The notes under the pieces were generated by a model that worked only from the letters and a program-made list of their open reading frames with translations, was not told where the DNA came from and ran no database searches. From NCBI RefSeq assembly GCF_030287445.1, contig NZ_JASVWB010000002.1, forward strand, positions 1,922,001-1,986,000: a stretch of DNA of 64,000 bases. Reading direction: 5' to 3'. A program made the translations under genes and the position numbers. The DNA is from Streptomyces sp. ALI-76-A. Its GTDB lineage: Bacteria > Actinomycetota > Actinomycetes > Streptomycetales > Streptomycetaceae. Of the stretch, positions 8,698-18,398 are shown in pieces. Position 1 is the stretch's first letter. The number at the start of each line of letters is the position of its first letter.

Positions 8698-10572
8698 GTG
8701 GGGGACGTGATGGACTTCGGCACGCGGGGCCCGGAGGCCCCGGCCGACCTCGCCTGGCTGCGAGGCGTGGACGCCTACACGATGGGCGCCTATCCGCAGG
8801 CGGAGGAGGAGTTCCGCACCGCGGTGCGGATCGATCCCGGGATGGCCGACGGCTGGCTCGGACTGCACGCGCTGCGGGTCGACACGACGACCGCGCTGCT
8901 GCGGATGTTCCGGCACCGCGGCCGCTTCGGCGAACAGCGCACCCGGCACCGCCGCACCCTCAACTCCTGGTACTGGCTGGGCTGGTGGGTGCAGCCGGTG
9001 CTGGAGAGCCCGCGCGACCTGCTGCTCGCGCACGCCTCGCACTGGCTGGACGGACGGCACGTCCCGGAGCTGGACCGGGCCCTCGCGGGCCTGCCGCCGG
9101 TGGACGCCGACCCCCAGGTCCGCTTCCTGCACGCCTGCCGCGCCTACCTGGTCAAGGACTGGGAGCAACTGGTCCGGCACACCGACCCGTTGATCAACGA
9201 CCCCCTGCTCGGTATCGAGGCGGGCCTGTTCGGCGGCATGGCCCGGGTCCGGCTGGAGATGTACGGGCAGGCCGAGCCGCTCCTGTCGTCCGCCCTGATG
9301 CGCTGCCGCAGCGAGCAGCCGCAGCGCAAGGAGTTGCGCTACTGGCTGGCGCGGGCCCACGAGGGCACCGGCCGCTCGGCCGCCGCCCTCCCGCTGTACC
9401 GGGCCGTGCACCGCGTCGACCCCGCCTTCATGGACACCTCGGCCCGGCTGGCCGCGATCTCCGAGGGCGACGGGTACGACGAGACGACCGACCTCGCGGC
9501 GATCGCCCTCGCCGGGGCCGGGCAGGACATGGCGGACGGCCCCGACGGACTCGAGCCGCTCTTCGGCACCGAGGGACGCGAGCTGAAGCTCACGGACCCG
9601 GATCCGCCGGTCTCCGTGCCCCTGCCGCCGGCGACCGGCCCGGCGGTGCGCGAGAAGCTGGTGTCCTCGTCGTCGCTGCCCGCCGGGCCCACCGATCCCG
9701 CCCTGCTCGACGAGGCGCTCGCCGAGCTGGAACGCATGGTGGGCCTGGAGCCCGTGAAGCGCCAGGTGAAAGCGTTGTCGGCGCAGCTGAACATGGCCCG
9801 GCTGCGGGCCGGCCAGGGGCTGCCGGTCCAGCCGCCGAAGCGCCACTTCGTCTTCTCGGGCCCGTCCGGCACCGGCAAGACCACGGTCGCCCGGATCCTC
9901 GGCCGGGTCTTCTACGCCCTCGGGCTGCTCGGCGGCGACCACCTCGTGGAGGCGCAGCGGGCTGACCTGGTGGGCGAGTACCTCGGCCAGACGGCCGTCA
10001 AGGCCAACGAGCTGATCGACTCCGCGCTCGGCGGGGTCCTCTTCGTCGACGAGGCGTACTCGTTGTCGAACTCCGGCTACGGCAAGGGCGACGCGTACGG
10101 CGACGAGGCGTTGCAGGTGCTGCTGAAGCGGGCGGAGGACAACCGGGACCACCTGGTGGTGATCCTGGCCGGCTACCCGGAGGGCATGGACCGTCTGCTC
10201 GCCGCCAACCCCGGGCTGTCGTCCCGGTTCACCACCCGCGTCGACTTCCCCTCGTACCGTCCGCTCGAACTCACCTCCATCGGCGAGGTGCTGGCCGCGG
10301 AGAACGGGGACGTGTGGGACGAGGAGGCGCTGGACGAGCTGCGCTCGATCGCCGGGCACGTGGTCGACCAGGGGTGGATCGACGAGCTGGGCAACGGCCG
10401 GTTCCTGCGCACGCTGTACGAGAAGAGCTGCGCGTACCGGGATCTTCGGCTGTCGACGTATCCGGGCATGCTGACCCGGGACGACCTGTCGACGCTGCGC
10501 CTGCCGGACCTCATGCAGGCGTACGGCGAGGTGCTGTCGGGGCGGGGGCCGCAGGATCCGCCGATGATGTGA
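8698..10572 (+). CDS. EccA-like TPR + CbxX/CfqX-type AAA ATPase
   Basis: 624 residues from GTG 8698 (GGGGG 8 nt upstream); ATG 8710 is also possible. The N-terminal ~290 residues are helical TPR-like repeats beginning YTMGAYPQAEEEFRTAVRID. The C-terminal ~290 residues form a CbxX/CfqX-class AAA+ module with Walker A GPSGTGKTT (about residue 387), Walker B GVLFVDEAYSL (about 446) and a sensor/arginine region SSRFTTRVDFPSYRP. The order and size match the type VII secretion ATPase EccA, although no Esx or Ecc partner is in the window. An AAA unfoldase/chaperone role is inferred. It converges on the CNNM genes. Confidence 0.88.
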   Translation: MGDVMDFGTRGPEAPADLAWLRGVDAYTMGAYPQAEEEFRTAVRIDPGMADGWLGLHALRVDTTTALLRMFRHRGRFGEQRTRHRRTLNSWYWLGWWVQPVLESPRDLLLAHASHWLDGRHVPELDRALAGLPPVDADPQVRFLHACRAYLVKDWEQLVRHTDPLINDPLLGIEAGLFGGMARVRLEMYGQAEPLLSSALMRCRSEQPQRKELRYWLARAHEGTGRSAAALPLYRAVHRVDPAFMDTSARLAAISEGDGYDETTDLAAIALAGAGQDMADGPDGLEPLFGTEGRELKLTDPDPPVSVPLPPATGPAVREKLVSSSSLPAGPTDPALLDEALAELERMVGLEPVKRQVKALSAQLNMARLRAGQGLPVQPPKRHFVFSGPSGTGKTTVARILGRVFYALGLLGGDHLVEAQRADLVGEYLGQTAVKANELIDSALGGVLFVDEAYSLSNSGYGKGDAYGDEALQVLLKRAEDNRDHLVVILAGYPEGMDRLLAANPGLSSRFTTRVDFPSYRPLELTSIGEVLAAENGDVWDEEALDELRSIAGHVVDQGWIDELGNGRFLRTLYEKSCAYRDLRLSTYPGMLTRDDLSTLRLPDLMQAYGEVLSGRGPQDPPMM

Positions 10573-10595
10573 CGGATCCCGCGGCCGGCCGGCCG

Positions 10596-11684
10596 TCAGC
10601 TCGCCAGCGCCTCCTCCGGCTCCCCGCTCACCCGCGGCTCGGCCACCCGCACCCCCGGCACCTCCCGGTGCGCGGGATCCCGCACCTCGCCCACCAGCAG
10701 CTCCAGGACGTCCTCCAGCGCGACCAGACCCAGCACCCGGCCGGACGCGTCGGCCACCTGGGCCAAGTGCGTGGCGGCCCGGCGCATCACCGTCAGGGCG
10801 TCGTCCAGCGGCAGGTCGGACCTGAGCGTCGTCATCGGCCGCCACACCTGCTGCGGCACCGCCCGCTCGGAGTCCTCCAGATCGAGTACGTCCTTCACGT
10901 GCAGATAGCCCATGAAGGCGCCGTTCTTCTCGGCCGCCACCGGGAAACGGGAGTATCCGGTGCGGGCGGTCAGCTCGACGATCTGGCCCGGGGTCACCGA
11001 CGGGCCGACCGTCACCAGGGACTCGCGCCCCAGCAGGACGTCGGTCACCGGCCGGGAGCCCAGCTCCAGGGCGTCCTCCAGGCGTTCCTGCTCGTCGGGG
11101 TCGAGCAGGCCGGCCTGGCCGGAGTCCTCCACCAGCCGGTTGAGCTGCTCGCTGGTGAAGACCGCCTCGACCTCGTCCTTGGGCTCGACGTGGAAGAGCC
11201 GCAGGATGGCCTGCGCGCAGGCACCGAGGGCGGCGGTGATCGGCCTGCACAGGCGGGCGAAGCCGACCAGGCCCGGACCGAGCCACAGCGCGGCCTTCTC
11301 CGGGGCCGCCATCGCGAGGTTCTTCGGGACCATCTCGCCGATGACGAGGTGGAAGAAGACGACGGCGGCGAGCGCGATCACATAGGTGAGCGGGTGGATC
11401 ACGCCGTGCGGCAGGTGGACCCACGCGAAGACCGGCTCCAGCAGGTGCGCCACCGTCGGTTCGGCGACCGCGCCCAGGGTCAGCGAGCAGACGGTGATGC
11501 CGAACTGGGCGGCGGCCATCATCTCCGGCAGCCGCTCCAGGCCGTACAGGACCTGGCGGGCGCGGGTGGTGCCGAGCGGTTCGATCTGGCTGCGGCGCAC
11601 GGAGACGAGCGCGAACTCGGCGCCGACGAAGAAGCCGTTGGCGAGCACGAGCAGCGCGGCGAACAGGAGTTGGAGGACGCTCAT
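10596..11684 (-). CDS. CNNM/CBS-domain membrane protein (hemolysin C family), short form
   Basis: 362 residues. The N-terminal CNNM (DUF21) domain has about four membrane segments, starting MSVLQLLFAALLVLANGFFVGAEFALV, with GITVCSLTLGAV. Two CBS domains (YSRFPVAAEKNGAFMGYLHVKD; LGLVALEDVLELLVGEV) follow, with a short tail. It lacks the C-terminal CorC_HlyC domain carried by its upstream partner. The ATG overlaps the stop of that partner by 4 bp (ATGA), so the pair is translationally coupled. Family members are linked to divalent cation (Mg/Co) efflux; ion specificity is not visible. Confidence 0.92.
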   Translation of the reverse strand: MSVLQLLFAALLVLANGFFVGAEFALVSVRRSQIEPLGTTRARQVLYGLERLPEMMAAAQFGITVCSLTLGAVAEPTVAHLLEPVFAWVHLPHGVIHPLTYVIALAAVVFFHLVIGEMVPKNLAMAAPEKAALWLGPGLVGFARLCRPITAALGACAQAILRLFHVEPKDEVEAVFTSEQLNRLVEDSGQAGLLDPDEQERLEDALELGSRPVTDVLLGRESLVTVGPSVTPGQIVELTARTGYSRFPVAAEKNGAFMGYLHVKDVLDLEDSERAVPQQVWRPMTTLRSDLPLDDALTVMRRAATHLAQVADASGRVLGLVALEDVLELLVGEVRDPAHREVPGVRVAEPRVSGEPEEALAS

Positions 11685-13009
11685 CGGGCCGCCTCCACCA
11701 CGACGGGGGCCGTCCGGACCAGTCGGACCCGCTCCGCGCGGTAGTGCCCGACCTGGCGCACGGTCAGCCGCCAGCCGGGCAGTTCCGTCCGGTCGCCGAC
11801 GGCCGGGATCCGGCCGAGCAGGTCGGCGACCAGGCCGGCGACGGTCTCGTACGGCCCCTCCGGCACGTCGAGGCCGACGCGCTGGAGGACGTCGACGCGG
11901 CAGCTGCCGTCGGCCTCCCACGCGGGCCGGCCGTCCTCCGGCGGGGCGACGGCGAGTTCGGGCAGATCCTGCCCGTCGTGCTCGTCGCGGACCTCGCCGA
12001 CGATCTCCTCGACGATGTCCTCCAGGGTGACGACGCCGGCCGTGCCGCCGTACTCGTCGACGACGACGGCGATGGGCTGCTCGTTGCGCAGCTGCGCGAG
12101 CAGGGGCCGCACCGGCAGCGTCTCCGGTACGAGCAGCGCCGGACGCGCGATGCGCCCCACGGGCGTGCGCAGCCGGTCGTGCACGGGCACGGCCAGCGCG
12201 TCCTTGAGGTGCACCATGCCGACGACCTCGTCGATCCTCTCGTGGTAGACGGGGAAACGGGACAGGCCGGTGGCGCGGGTCAGGTTGACCACGTCCTCGG
12301 CGGTCGCCGACGACTGGAGCGCGCTGACCCGCACCCGCGGGGTCATGACATGCTGCGCGGTCAGCCCGGCGAGGGACAGCGTGCGCACGAAGAGGTCCGC
12401 GGTGTCCTGCTCCAGGGCGCCGGCCCGCGCGGAGTGCCGGGCCAGGGAGACCAGTTCACCGGGGGTGCGGGCGGAGGCCAGTTCCTCGGTGGGCTCCACG
12501 CCCATCGCGCGGACGAGACGGTTGGCGACCGCGTTCAGGCAGGCGATCACCGGGTGGAACAGACGGGCGAAGGCGTGCTGCGGGCCGGCGACGAACCGCG
12601 CGACCTGCATCGGCTTGGACACCGCCCAGTTCTTGGGCACGAGCTCGCCGATCACCATCTGCACGGCCGAGGCCAGCAGCATGCCGACGACCACGGCGAC
12701 ACCGGGGACGGCTCCCTCCGGGACACCGGTCGCGGTGACGGGGCCGTCCAGCAGCTGCGCGAGCGCCGGTTCGGCGAGCATGCCGACGACGAGGGAGGTG
12801 ATGGTGATGCCGAGCTGGGTGCCGGAGAGCTGGAAGGACAGCTCCTTGAGGGACTCGACGACCGTACGGGCCCGTCGGTCGCCCTCGGCGGCGGCCTTCT
12901 CGGCGTCCGTCGCCTCGACCGTCACCAGGCCGAACTCGGCCGCCACGAAGAATCCGTTGGCGAGAATCAGCAGGAACGCCGCTCCGAGGAGCAGCAGGGG
13001 GATGGTCAT
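11681..13009 (-). CDS. CNNM/CBS/CorC_HlyC membrane protein (hemolysin C family), full form
   Basis: 442 residues: CNNM domain with several membrane helices (MTIPLLLLGAAFLLILANGFFVAAEFGLV), two CBS domains (LSRFPVYHERIDEVVGMVHL; VDEYGGTAGVVTLEDIVEEI), then a CorC_HlyC domain of about 80 residues (GSCRVDVLQRVGLDV ... LPGWRLTVRQVGHY). The family is implicated in magnesium or cobalt export. It is first in a two-gene operon with the paralogue at 10596. The arrangement suggests a heteromeric or functionally paired transporter. Confidence 0.93.
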   Translation of the reverse strand: MTIPLLLLGAAFLLILANGFFVAAEFGLVTVEATDAEKAAAEGDRRARTVVESLKELSFQLSGTQLGITITSLVVGMLAEPALAQLLDGPVTATGVPEGAVPGVAVVVGMLLASAVQMVIGELVPKNWAVSKPMQVARFVAGPQHAFARLFHPVIACLNAVANRLVRAMGVEPTEELASARTPGELVSLARHSARAGALEQDTADLFVRTLSLAGLTAQHVMTPRVRVSALQSSATAEDVVNLTRATGLSRFPVYHERIDEVVGMVHLKDALAVPVHDRLRTPVGRIARPALLVPETLPVRPLLAQLRNEQPIAVVVDEYGGTAGVVTLEDIVEEIVGEVRDEHDGQDLPELAVAPPEDGRPAWEADGSCRVDVLQRVGLDVPEGPYETVAGLVADLLGRIPAVGDRTELPGWRLTVRQVGHYRAERVRLVRTAPVVVEAAR

Positions 13010-13162
13010 GATGCCGCCGCCTCCGCGTACGCGCGCACTGCGAGGTCGCAGTCAGCGGTATGTCGGCAGGGGGCGGCGCAGGTACTACAGGACGATCCGT
13101 CCATCGCCGGAGAGGGTCACTCCTCGCGTAGCAGGAACCCTGTGCGCCGGTCGGCGCACGAG

Positions 13163-13190
13163 GGCGGAGGCGCAGCGATACGCCTCCGCC
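13163..13190 (-). terminator. Hairpin terminator after the his/PH operon
   Basis: Perfect 10-bp inverted repeat (13163-13172/13181-13190) 51 bp beyond the stop of the PH-domain gene on the minus strand. A smaller hairpin (13143-13158) follows. It separates the rib/his cluster from the CNNM genes. Confidence 0.6.
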
Positions 13191-13240
13191 ACCAGATTAA
13201 TCAGGACACCGGCCCGTGCGGCAGGGTGGACCGCCCCCGG

Positions 13241-13696
13241 TCAGTCCTGATCTTCGTCGGGACGGGCCGTGGAGCGGGCCTCGGCGAGTGCCCGCAGGGT
13301 GCGTGCGTCGGCGATGGCCTGCTGCTTGGCGATGCCCGGCTGGATGCCGAGCGCGGGCAGGCTGGTGCCGTCGCTGAGGTCGATGAACACCCAGGGGTCG
13401 CCGGGGCGCAGGTTCACCTGGATGATCTCGGCCCAGTCCAGGTGGCGTCGGCCGGCGATGTTGACCACGGTGACGCCGGACTCGTCGGCGACGACTTTCG
13501 GCCGGGACAGGGTGAGCAGCACACCGAACAGGAGTGCCGCCGTGAGGACGAAGCTGAGGCGCTCCCCGGTGCTGAGCTGCTCCAGCAGCATCGCGATCGT
13601 CGTGATGACCACGAAGATCGCGACGCCGGCGGTGAGCAGGACGACGCGGGTGCGCGCCGGCCGGAAGGTGACGGGGAGGGCGGGAAGGTCGGACAT
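13241..13696 (-). CDS. Two-TM PH-domain membrane protein
   Basis: 151 residues. Two adjacent hydrophobic segments (VVLLTAGVAIFVVITTIAML; LSFVLTAALLFGVLLTL) are followed by a bacterial PH-like domain (VVADESGVTVVNIAGRRHLDWAEIIQVNLRPGDPWVFIDLSDG). It lies 13 bp after hisG on the same strand and so is probably co-transcribed with the histidine genes. Actinobacteria commonly carry such a protein at this place. Function unknown; a membrane-associated scaffold is the most that can be said. Confidence 0.82.
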   Translation of the reverse strand: MSDLPALPVTFRPARTRVVLLTAGVAIFVVITTIAMLLEQLSTGERLSFVLTAALLFGVLLTLSRPKVVADESGVTVVNIAGRRHLDWAEIIQVNLRPGDPWVFIDLSDGTSLPALGIQPGIAKQQAIADARTLRALAEARSTARPDEDQD

Positions 13697-13709
13697 CGTT
13701 CGGGATCCC

Positions 13710-14567
13710 TCAGAGACGGCAGGCGTGGATGGCCGTCGTCAGGATGGCCCGGGCGCCGATGTCGTAGAGGTCGTCCATGATCCGCTGGGCTTCCTTGGCG
13801 GGGACCATCGCGCGCACGGCGACCCAGCCCTCGTTGTGCAGCGGGGAGACGGTCGGCGACTCCAGGCCCGGCGTGAGCGCGACGGCCTTCTCCAGCTGCT
13901 CCACGCGGCAGTCGTAGTCCATCATCACGTACGTCCGGGCCACCAGGACGCCCTGGAGGCGGCGCAGGAACTGCTGCACCTTGGACTCGGCGCTTTCGTC
14001 GGCGTCCCCTCCGGTGCGGCGGATAACCACGGCCTCGGACTTCATGATCGGCTCGCCGATGACCTCCAGGCCCGCGTTGCGCAGCGAGGTGCCGGTCTCG
14101 ACGACGTCCGCGATGACCTCGGCGACGCCCAGCTCTATGGCCGTCTCGACGGCGCCGTCGAGGTGGACGACGGAGGCGTCGATGCCGTGGTCGGCGAGGT
14201 GCTGGGCGACGATGCCCTCGTAGGAGGTGGCGACCGTCATGCCGTTCAGGTCCTGGACGCCGCTCGCCGTGCCCGGCTTGGTGGCGTAGCGGAAGGTGGA
14301 GCGGGCGAAGCCGAGGGGGAGGATCTCCTCGGCCTTGGCGCCGGAGTCGATCAGCAGGTCACGGCCGGTGATGCCGATGTCGAGCTTGCCGGAGGAGACG
14401 TAGATCGCGATGTCGCGGGGGCGGAGGTAGAAGAACTCGACCTCGTTCTCCGGGTCGACGATCCGCAGTTCCTTGGACTCGCGGCGCTGCTGGTAGCCGG
14501 CCTCATGCAGCATCTCCGCCGCAGGTCCTGACAGGGAACCCTTGTTGGGGACGGCGATGCGCAGCAT
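13710..14567 (-). CDS. hisG: ATP phosphoribosyltransferase, long form (HisG)
   Basis: 285 residues, the long actinobacterial form. It condenses ATP with PRPP to phosphoribosyl-ATP, the first step of histidine synthesis. Seen: N-terminal MLRIAVPNKGSLSGPAAEML, YVSSGKLDIGITGRDLLIDSG, the GAVETAIELGVAEVIADVVETGTSLRNAGL phosphate-binding region (here split from position 150 on), and a C-terminal ~75-residue ACT-like regulatory domain that mediates histidine feedback. ATG 14567. It follows hisE by 50 bp, the usual Streptomyces hisE-hisG pair separated from the main his operon. Confidence 0.97.
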   Translation of the reverse strand: MLRIAVPNKGSLSGPAAEMLHEAGYQQRRESKELRIVDPENEVEFFYLRPRDIAIYVSSGKLDIGITGRDLLIDSGAKAEEILPLGFARSTFRYATKPGTASGVQDLNGMTVATSYEGIVAQHLADHGIDASVVHLDGAVETAIELGVAEVIADVVETGTSLRNAGLEVIGEPIMKSEAVVIRRTGGDADESAESKVQQFLRRLQGVLVARTYVMMDYDCRVEQLEKAVALTPGLESPTVSPLHNEGWVAVRAMVPAKEAQRIMDDLYDIGARAILTTAIHACRL

Positions 14568-14617
14568 GAGGTCGGCTTCCTTTGTTCGTTTCGTACGGGG
14601 TGGGTGCGGGGGACGGC

Positions 14618-14890
14618 TCAGAGGTGGGCGTAGACGTCGTCCAGGGAGATGCCGCGAGCGACCATCATCACCTGGACGTGGTACAGCAGCTGCGAGATCT
14701 CCTCGGCGGCTGCCTCCTTGCCCTCGTACTCGGCGGCCATCCAGACCTCGGCGGCCTCTTCGACGACCTTCTTGCCGATGGCATGGACACCCTTGCCCAC
14801 CAGTTCCGCGGTGCGGGAGGTGGCGGGGTCGCCGTGTGCGGCCTTGTGCTGGAGCTCGGTGAACAGCTCCTCGAACGTCTTATTGGACAT
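14618..14890 (-). CDS. hisE: Phosphoribosyl-ATP pyrophosphohydrolase (HisE)
   Basis: 90 residues. It hydrolyses phosphoribosyl-ATP to phosphoribosyl-AMP and PPi, histidine step 2. It has the MazG-like fold with metal-binding acidic motif [13 protein letters not shown] and [17 protein letters not shown] 14890 (MSNKTFEEL) is preferred to an in-frame GTG four codons earlier because it matches family N-termini. It is located 33 bp downstream of ribH, so the riboflavin and histidine genes may share a transcript. Confidence 0.95.
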   Translation of the reverse strand: MSNKTFEELFTELQHKAAHGDPATSRTAELVGKGVHAIGKKVVEEAAEVWMAAEYEGKEAAAEEISQLLYHVQVMMVARGISLDDVYAHL

Positions 14891-14923
14891 GGTGGCGCCC
14901 ACTTTACGCGTGTGCCGGCCCGG

Positions 14924-15409
14924 CTATCGCCACGGTTCGGATACTGAGCGGAGGGTGGCCGCGGTGGCCACGGCCGCGGTCACGGCCTCGTGGCCCTTGT
15001 CCTCGCGCGACCCCTCGATGCCGGCCCGGTCCAGGGCCTGCTCCTCGGTGTCGCAGGTGAGCAGGCCGAAGCCGACCGGGACGCCGGTGTCGACCGAGAC
15101 CTGGGTGAGGCCCTGGGTCACGCCCTGGCACACGTACTCGAAGTGCGGGGTGCCGCCGCGGATCACGACGCCGAGGGCGACGATCGCGTCGTAGCCGCGG
15201 CCCGCGAGGACCTTGGCGACGACCGGGAGTTCCCAGCTGCCGGGGACCCGCAGCAGGGTCGGCTCGTCGATCCCCAGGTCGTGCAGGGCGCGCAGGGCGC
15301 CGTCCACCAGGCCGTCCATCACCTTCTCGTGCCACTGTGCCGCGACGACGGCGACCCGCAGGTCTCCGACGCCTTGTACGGACAGTTCCGGTGCACCCTT
15401 GCCGCTCAC
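14924..15409 (-). CDS. ribH: 6,7-dimethyl-8-ribityllumazine synthase (RibH)
   Basis: 161 residues. It condenses 5-amino-6-ribitylaminouracil with 3,4-dihydroxy-2-butanone 4-phosphate to lumazine and assembles as a pentamer/icosahedral capsid in the family. Motifs: [29 protein letters not shown] (catalytic His in the HFEY context), and [18 protein letters not shown]. Last rib gene of the riboswitch operon, 19 bp after ribBA. Confidence 0.97.
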   Translation of the reverse strand: MSGKGAPELSVQGVGDLRVAVVAAQWHEKVMDGLVDGALRALHDLGIDEPTLLRVPGSWELPVVAKVLAGRGYDAIVALGVVIRGGTPHFEYVCQGVTQGLTQVSVDTGVPVGFGLLTCDTEEQALDRAGIEGSREDKGHEAVTAAVATAATLRSVSEPWR

Positions 15410-15428
15410 GTCTCTCCTTGCTGGTCTG

Positions 15429-16772
15429 TTACTGGTTGCCGCAGGTGGAGACGGGAGTCGTCTCCAGCCAGGGCAGGTCGTGTCCCATCCGGTCCCGCTT
15501 GGTGCGCAGGTAGCGGAGGTTGTGCTCGCCCGCCTGTACCGGCATCGGCTCGCGGCCGGTGACCTTGAGCCCGTGGCGGACGAGCGCGTCGGTCTTCTCG
15601 GGGTTGTTGGTCATCAGGCGCAGGCTGCGGACGCCGAGGTCGTCCAGGATCTGCGCGCCGGCGCCGTAGTCCCGGGCGTCGGCGGGCAGGCCCAGTTCCA
15701 GGTTGGCGTCGAGGGTGTCGTGGCCCTGCTCCTGGAGTTCGTAGGCGCGGAGCTTGGACAGCAGGCCGATGCCGCGTCCCTCGTGGCCGCGCAGGTAGAC
15801 CACCACGCCCCGGCCCTCGGCCTGGATGCGTTCCAGGGAGGCGTCGAGCTGGGGACCGCAGTCGCAGCGCGCGGAGCCGAAGACGTCGCCGGTGAGGCAT
15901 TCGGAGTGCACGCGGACCAGGATGTCCGCGCCGTCACCGAGCTCGCCGTGGACGAGGGCGACGTGCTCGACGCCGTCGACGGTGGAGCGGTAGCCGTACG
16001 CCGTGAACTCGCCGTGCCGGGTGGGCAGGCGGGTCTCGGCCTCGCGGCGGACGGTGGGCTCGGCGCTGCGGCGGTAGGCGATCAGGTCCTCGATGGAGAT
16101 GATCGCCAGGCCGTGCTTGCGGGCGAAGGGGATCAGCTCGGGCAGCCGCAGCATCCGGCCGTCCTCCCCGGCGATCTCGACGATCGCGCCGGCCGGGCGC
16201 AGACCCGCGAGGCGGGCGAGGTCGACGGCGGCCTCGGTGTGGCCGTTGCGCGCGAGCACGCCGCCGGGCCTGGCGCGCAGCGGGAAGATGTGTCCGGGGC
16301 GGACCAGGTCCGACGGCTGGGCCGTGCCGCCGGCGAGCAGCTGGAGCGTGGTGGCGCGGTCGGAGGCCGAGATCCCGGTGCTCACCCCGTGGGCGGCCGT
16401 GGCGTCCACGGAGACGGTGAACGCGGTCTTCATCGACTCGGTGTTGTCGTCGACCATCTGCGGGAGCCGGAGCCGGTCCAGTTCGTCGCCCTCCATGGGG
16501 GCGCAGATCAGGCCGCGGCACTCGCTCATCATGAAGGCGACGATCTCGGGGGTCACCTTCTCGGCGGCCACGACGAGGTCGCCCTCGTTCTCCCGGTCCT
16601 CGTCGTCGACGACCACGATCGGGCGGCCGGCCGCGATGTCCGCGAGGGCCTGCTCGATCGGGTCGAGCGCGAAGTCCTCGAGACCGTCGGTGCTGTACAG
16701 GATCGGCGGGATCGAAGGGGTGGCGCGCGGCGCCTCGTTCGGGGTGGTGGCGGGAGACGGGTGGGCGCTCAT
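15429..16772 (-). CDS. ribBA: Bifunctional DHBP synthase / GTP cyclohydrolase II (RibBA)
   Basis: 447 residues. The N-terminal RibB domain (about 40-240) has the acidic site [11 protein letters not shown] and SADRATT; it makes 3,4-dihydroxy-2-butanone 4-phosphate from ribulose 5-phosphate. The C-terminal RibA domain (about 245-440) has the zinc cysteines in [17 protein letters not shown] and the [17 protein letters not shown] motif, and opens the GTP ring. Both catalytic sites look intact. ATG 16772 overlaps the ribM stop by 4 bp (ATGA), indicating translational coupling. Confidence 0.97.
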   Translation of the reverse strand: MSAHPSPATTPNEAPRATPSIPPILYSTDGLEDFALDPIEQALADIAAGRPIVVVDDEDRENEGDLVVAAEKVTPEIVAFMMSECRGLICAPMEGDELDRLRLPQMVDDNTESMKTAFTVSVDATAAHGVSTGISASDRATTLQLLAGGTAQPSDLVRPGHIFPLRARPGGVLARNGHTEAAVDLARLAGLRPAGAIVEIAGEDGRMLRLPELIPFARKHGLAIISIEDLIAYRRSAEPTVRREAETRLPTRHGEFTAYGYRSTVDGVEHVALVHGELGDGADILVRVHSECLTGDVFGSARCDCGPQLDASLERIQAEGRGVVVYLRGHEGRGIGLLSKLRAYELQEQGHDTLDANLELGLPADARDYGAGAQILDDLGVRSLRLMTNNPEKTDALVRHGLKVTGREPMPVQAGEHNLRYLRTKRDRMGHDLPWLETTPVSTCGNQ

Positions 16773-17410
16773 GCCGGCGCTCCTTCCAGGCTGGGCTGCG
16801 CGGCCCCGCGGGAGCGCAGCCACCAGTCGCGCATGCCCCACAGGACGAGCGCGCCGTAGATGACGTAGACGAAGCCGGAGAAGGCGTAGCCGTTGGCGAA
16901 GTTCAGCGGGACGCCGACCAGGTCGACCAGCAGCCAGGCGAACCAGAACTCGACCATGCCGCGGGCCTGGGCGTACATGGCGACGACGGTGCCGACGAAG
17001 ATGTACGCGTCCGGCCAGGGGTCCCAGGACAGGCTCGGGTAGGCCTTGAAGAGGAGGGCCACCGCGACCGTGCCGACGGCGGCGGCGCCGGCCATCGCCG
17101 CACGCTCGCGCCAGGTGGCGAAGCGCGGGGTGATGGCGCCGTCCGCGGAGCCGCCCCTGTCACGGTTCCACTGCCACCAGCCGTACAGCGCGACGACCAT
17201 GACGACGGCCTGCTTGCCCGCGCTGCCGGTCAGGTGGCCGAAGAAGGCCCCGAAGAGGATGAGGCCGGACAGGAACTGGACGGGCCAGCTCCAGATGGAC
17301 CGGCGCCAGCCGAGGGCGAGGGCGACCAGACCGAGGATGTTGCCGATCATGTCCGACCACAGGATGTGCTGGTCGAAGAGGACGAACGCCTCCGAGTTCA
17401 GCTCGTTCAC
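16769..17410 (-). CDS. ribM: PnuC-family riboflavin transporter (RibM)
   Basis: 213 residues with about six membrane helices and PnuC-type signatures ([44 protein letters not shown]). GTG 17410 overlaps the ribE stop by 4 bp. PnuC paralogues embedded in FMN-riboswitch operons of actinobacteria (ribM/pnuX, characterised in Streptomyces davaonensis and Corynebacterium) transport riboflavin and roseoflavin. The operon position makes that assignment much likelier than nicotinamide riboside transport. Confidence 0.92.
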   Translation of the reverse strand: MNELNSEAFVLFDQHILWSDMIGNILGLVALALGWRRSIWSWPVQFLSGLILFGAFFGHLTGSAGKQAVVMVVALYGWWQWNRDRGGSADGAITPRFATWRERAAMAGAAAVGTVAVALLFKAYPSLSWDPWPDAYIFVGTVVAMYAQARGMVEFWFAWLLVDLVGVPLNFANGYAFSGFVYVIYGALVLWGMRDWWLRSRGAAQPSLEGAPA

Positions 17411-18009
17411 CGGGCCGCCCCCTGACCGGCCATCATCCGCTCGACGTACTTGGCGATGATGTCGACCTCCAGGTTGACCGGGTCGCCGGGCTGCTTGCGG
17501 CCGAGCGTGGTCAGGGCGAGGGTGGTCGGGATGAGGCTGACGGTGAAGTGGTCCGGGCCGGCGTCGACGACGGTGAGGCTGATGCCGTCGACGGTGATGG
17601 ACCCCTTCTCGACGACGTAGCGCGCGAGGTCCTGGGGGAGGGAGATCCTCACGATCTCCCAGTGCTCGGACGGTGTGCGCTCCACCACCTCGCCGGTGCC
17701 GTCGACATGGCCCTGCACGATGTGGCCGCCGAGGCGGTCGCCCACCGCGGTGGGGCGTTCCAGGTTGACGCGGGAACCGACGGCGAGGGCGCCCAGGCTG
17801 GAGCGGCTGAGGGTCTCGGCCATCACGTCGGCGGTGAACTCGTCGCCCTCGTGGTCGACGACCGTGAGACACACGCCGTTGACGGCGATGGAGTCACCGT
17901 GTTTCGCGCCCTCGGTGACGACGGGGCCACGCAGCCGGAAGCGCGAGGCGTCGCCGAGGTTCTCGACGGCGGTGACCTCGCCCAGCTCTTCGACGATTCC
18001 GGTGAACAC
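17407..18009 (-). CDS. ribE: Riboflavin synthase alpha chain (RibE)
   Basis: 200 residues, two homologous lumazine-binding halves: [12 protein letters not shown] with [13 protein letters not shown], and [15 protein letters not shown] with [14 protein letters not shown]. It dismutates two lumazines to riboflavin plus aminoribitylaminouracil. The GTG start at 18009 was set by the conserved N-terminus FTGIVEE. First gene of the operon, downstream of the FMN riboswitch. Confidence 0.97.
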   Translation of the reverse strand: MFTGIVEELGEVTAVENLGDASRFRLRGPVVTEGAKHGDSIAVNGVCLTVVDHEGDEFTADVMAETLSRSSLGALAVGSRVNLERPTAVGDRLGGHIVQGHVDGTGEVVERTPSEHWEIVRISLPQDLARYVVEKGSITVDGISLTVVDAGPDHFTVSLIPTTLALTTLGRKQPGDPVNLEVDIIAKYVERMMAGQGAAR

Positions 18010-18155
18010 GTCCCGGGTCCTCCTGCCTCTTCGGGCACGGACTCCGGGGCTGTCGATGACGACAGAATGTACGAGCGGGTACACCGGGGCGACGCCGGAC
18101 AGGGCTCGCCTCATGGACGAACCGGTACGGCGGCGCGCACGAATGCCCGCCCGCC

Positions 18156-18282
18156 GCGCACTGCCTCCCATCCGGACTTTAACCGTCGGTCCAGGAATTT
18201 CACCTGGTCAACCGGTCGCTGGAGGCGACCGGGTCGCGGACTGTAACCGCCGGTTCGGACTTTCACCGACCCCGGAGTGCGC
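18156..18282 (-). promoter_or_regulatory. FMN riboswitch (RFN element)
   Basis: On the minus strand the aptamer is closed by a GTGCGC/GCGCAC P1 stem (18277-18282 with 18156-18161). It contains the hallmark blocks GGTGAAAGTCCGAACCGGCG, AGTCCGCGACCCGG, GACCGACGGTTAAAGTCCGG and ATGGGAGG in the RFN order. It lies 147 nt upstream of ribE. FMN binding is expected to reduce expression of ribE-ribM-ribBA-ribH; sequestration of the ribE start region or termination cannot be separated by eye. Confidence 0.95.
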
Positions 18283-18398
18283 TGCTTCTGGTACAGGGCC
18301 AGTGTGCCACGCCTGATCGACGTCCATACGGGTGAGCAGTGTGGGGTAGGTCACAGAGCGTACCGGGGATGTCACGGGGGCGAGGAATGGGCCACGCC

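Noticed and set aside
16769..17410. Nicotinamide riboside transporter PnuC
   Set aside because: Coupled to ribE and ribBA behind an FMN riboswitch, which marks the riboflavin-transporting RibM/PnuX branch.
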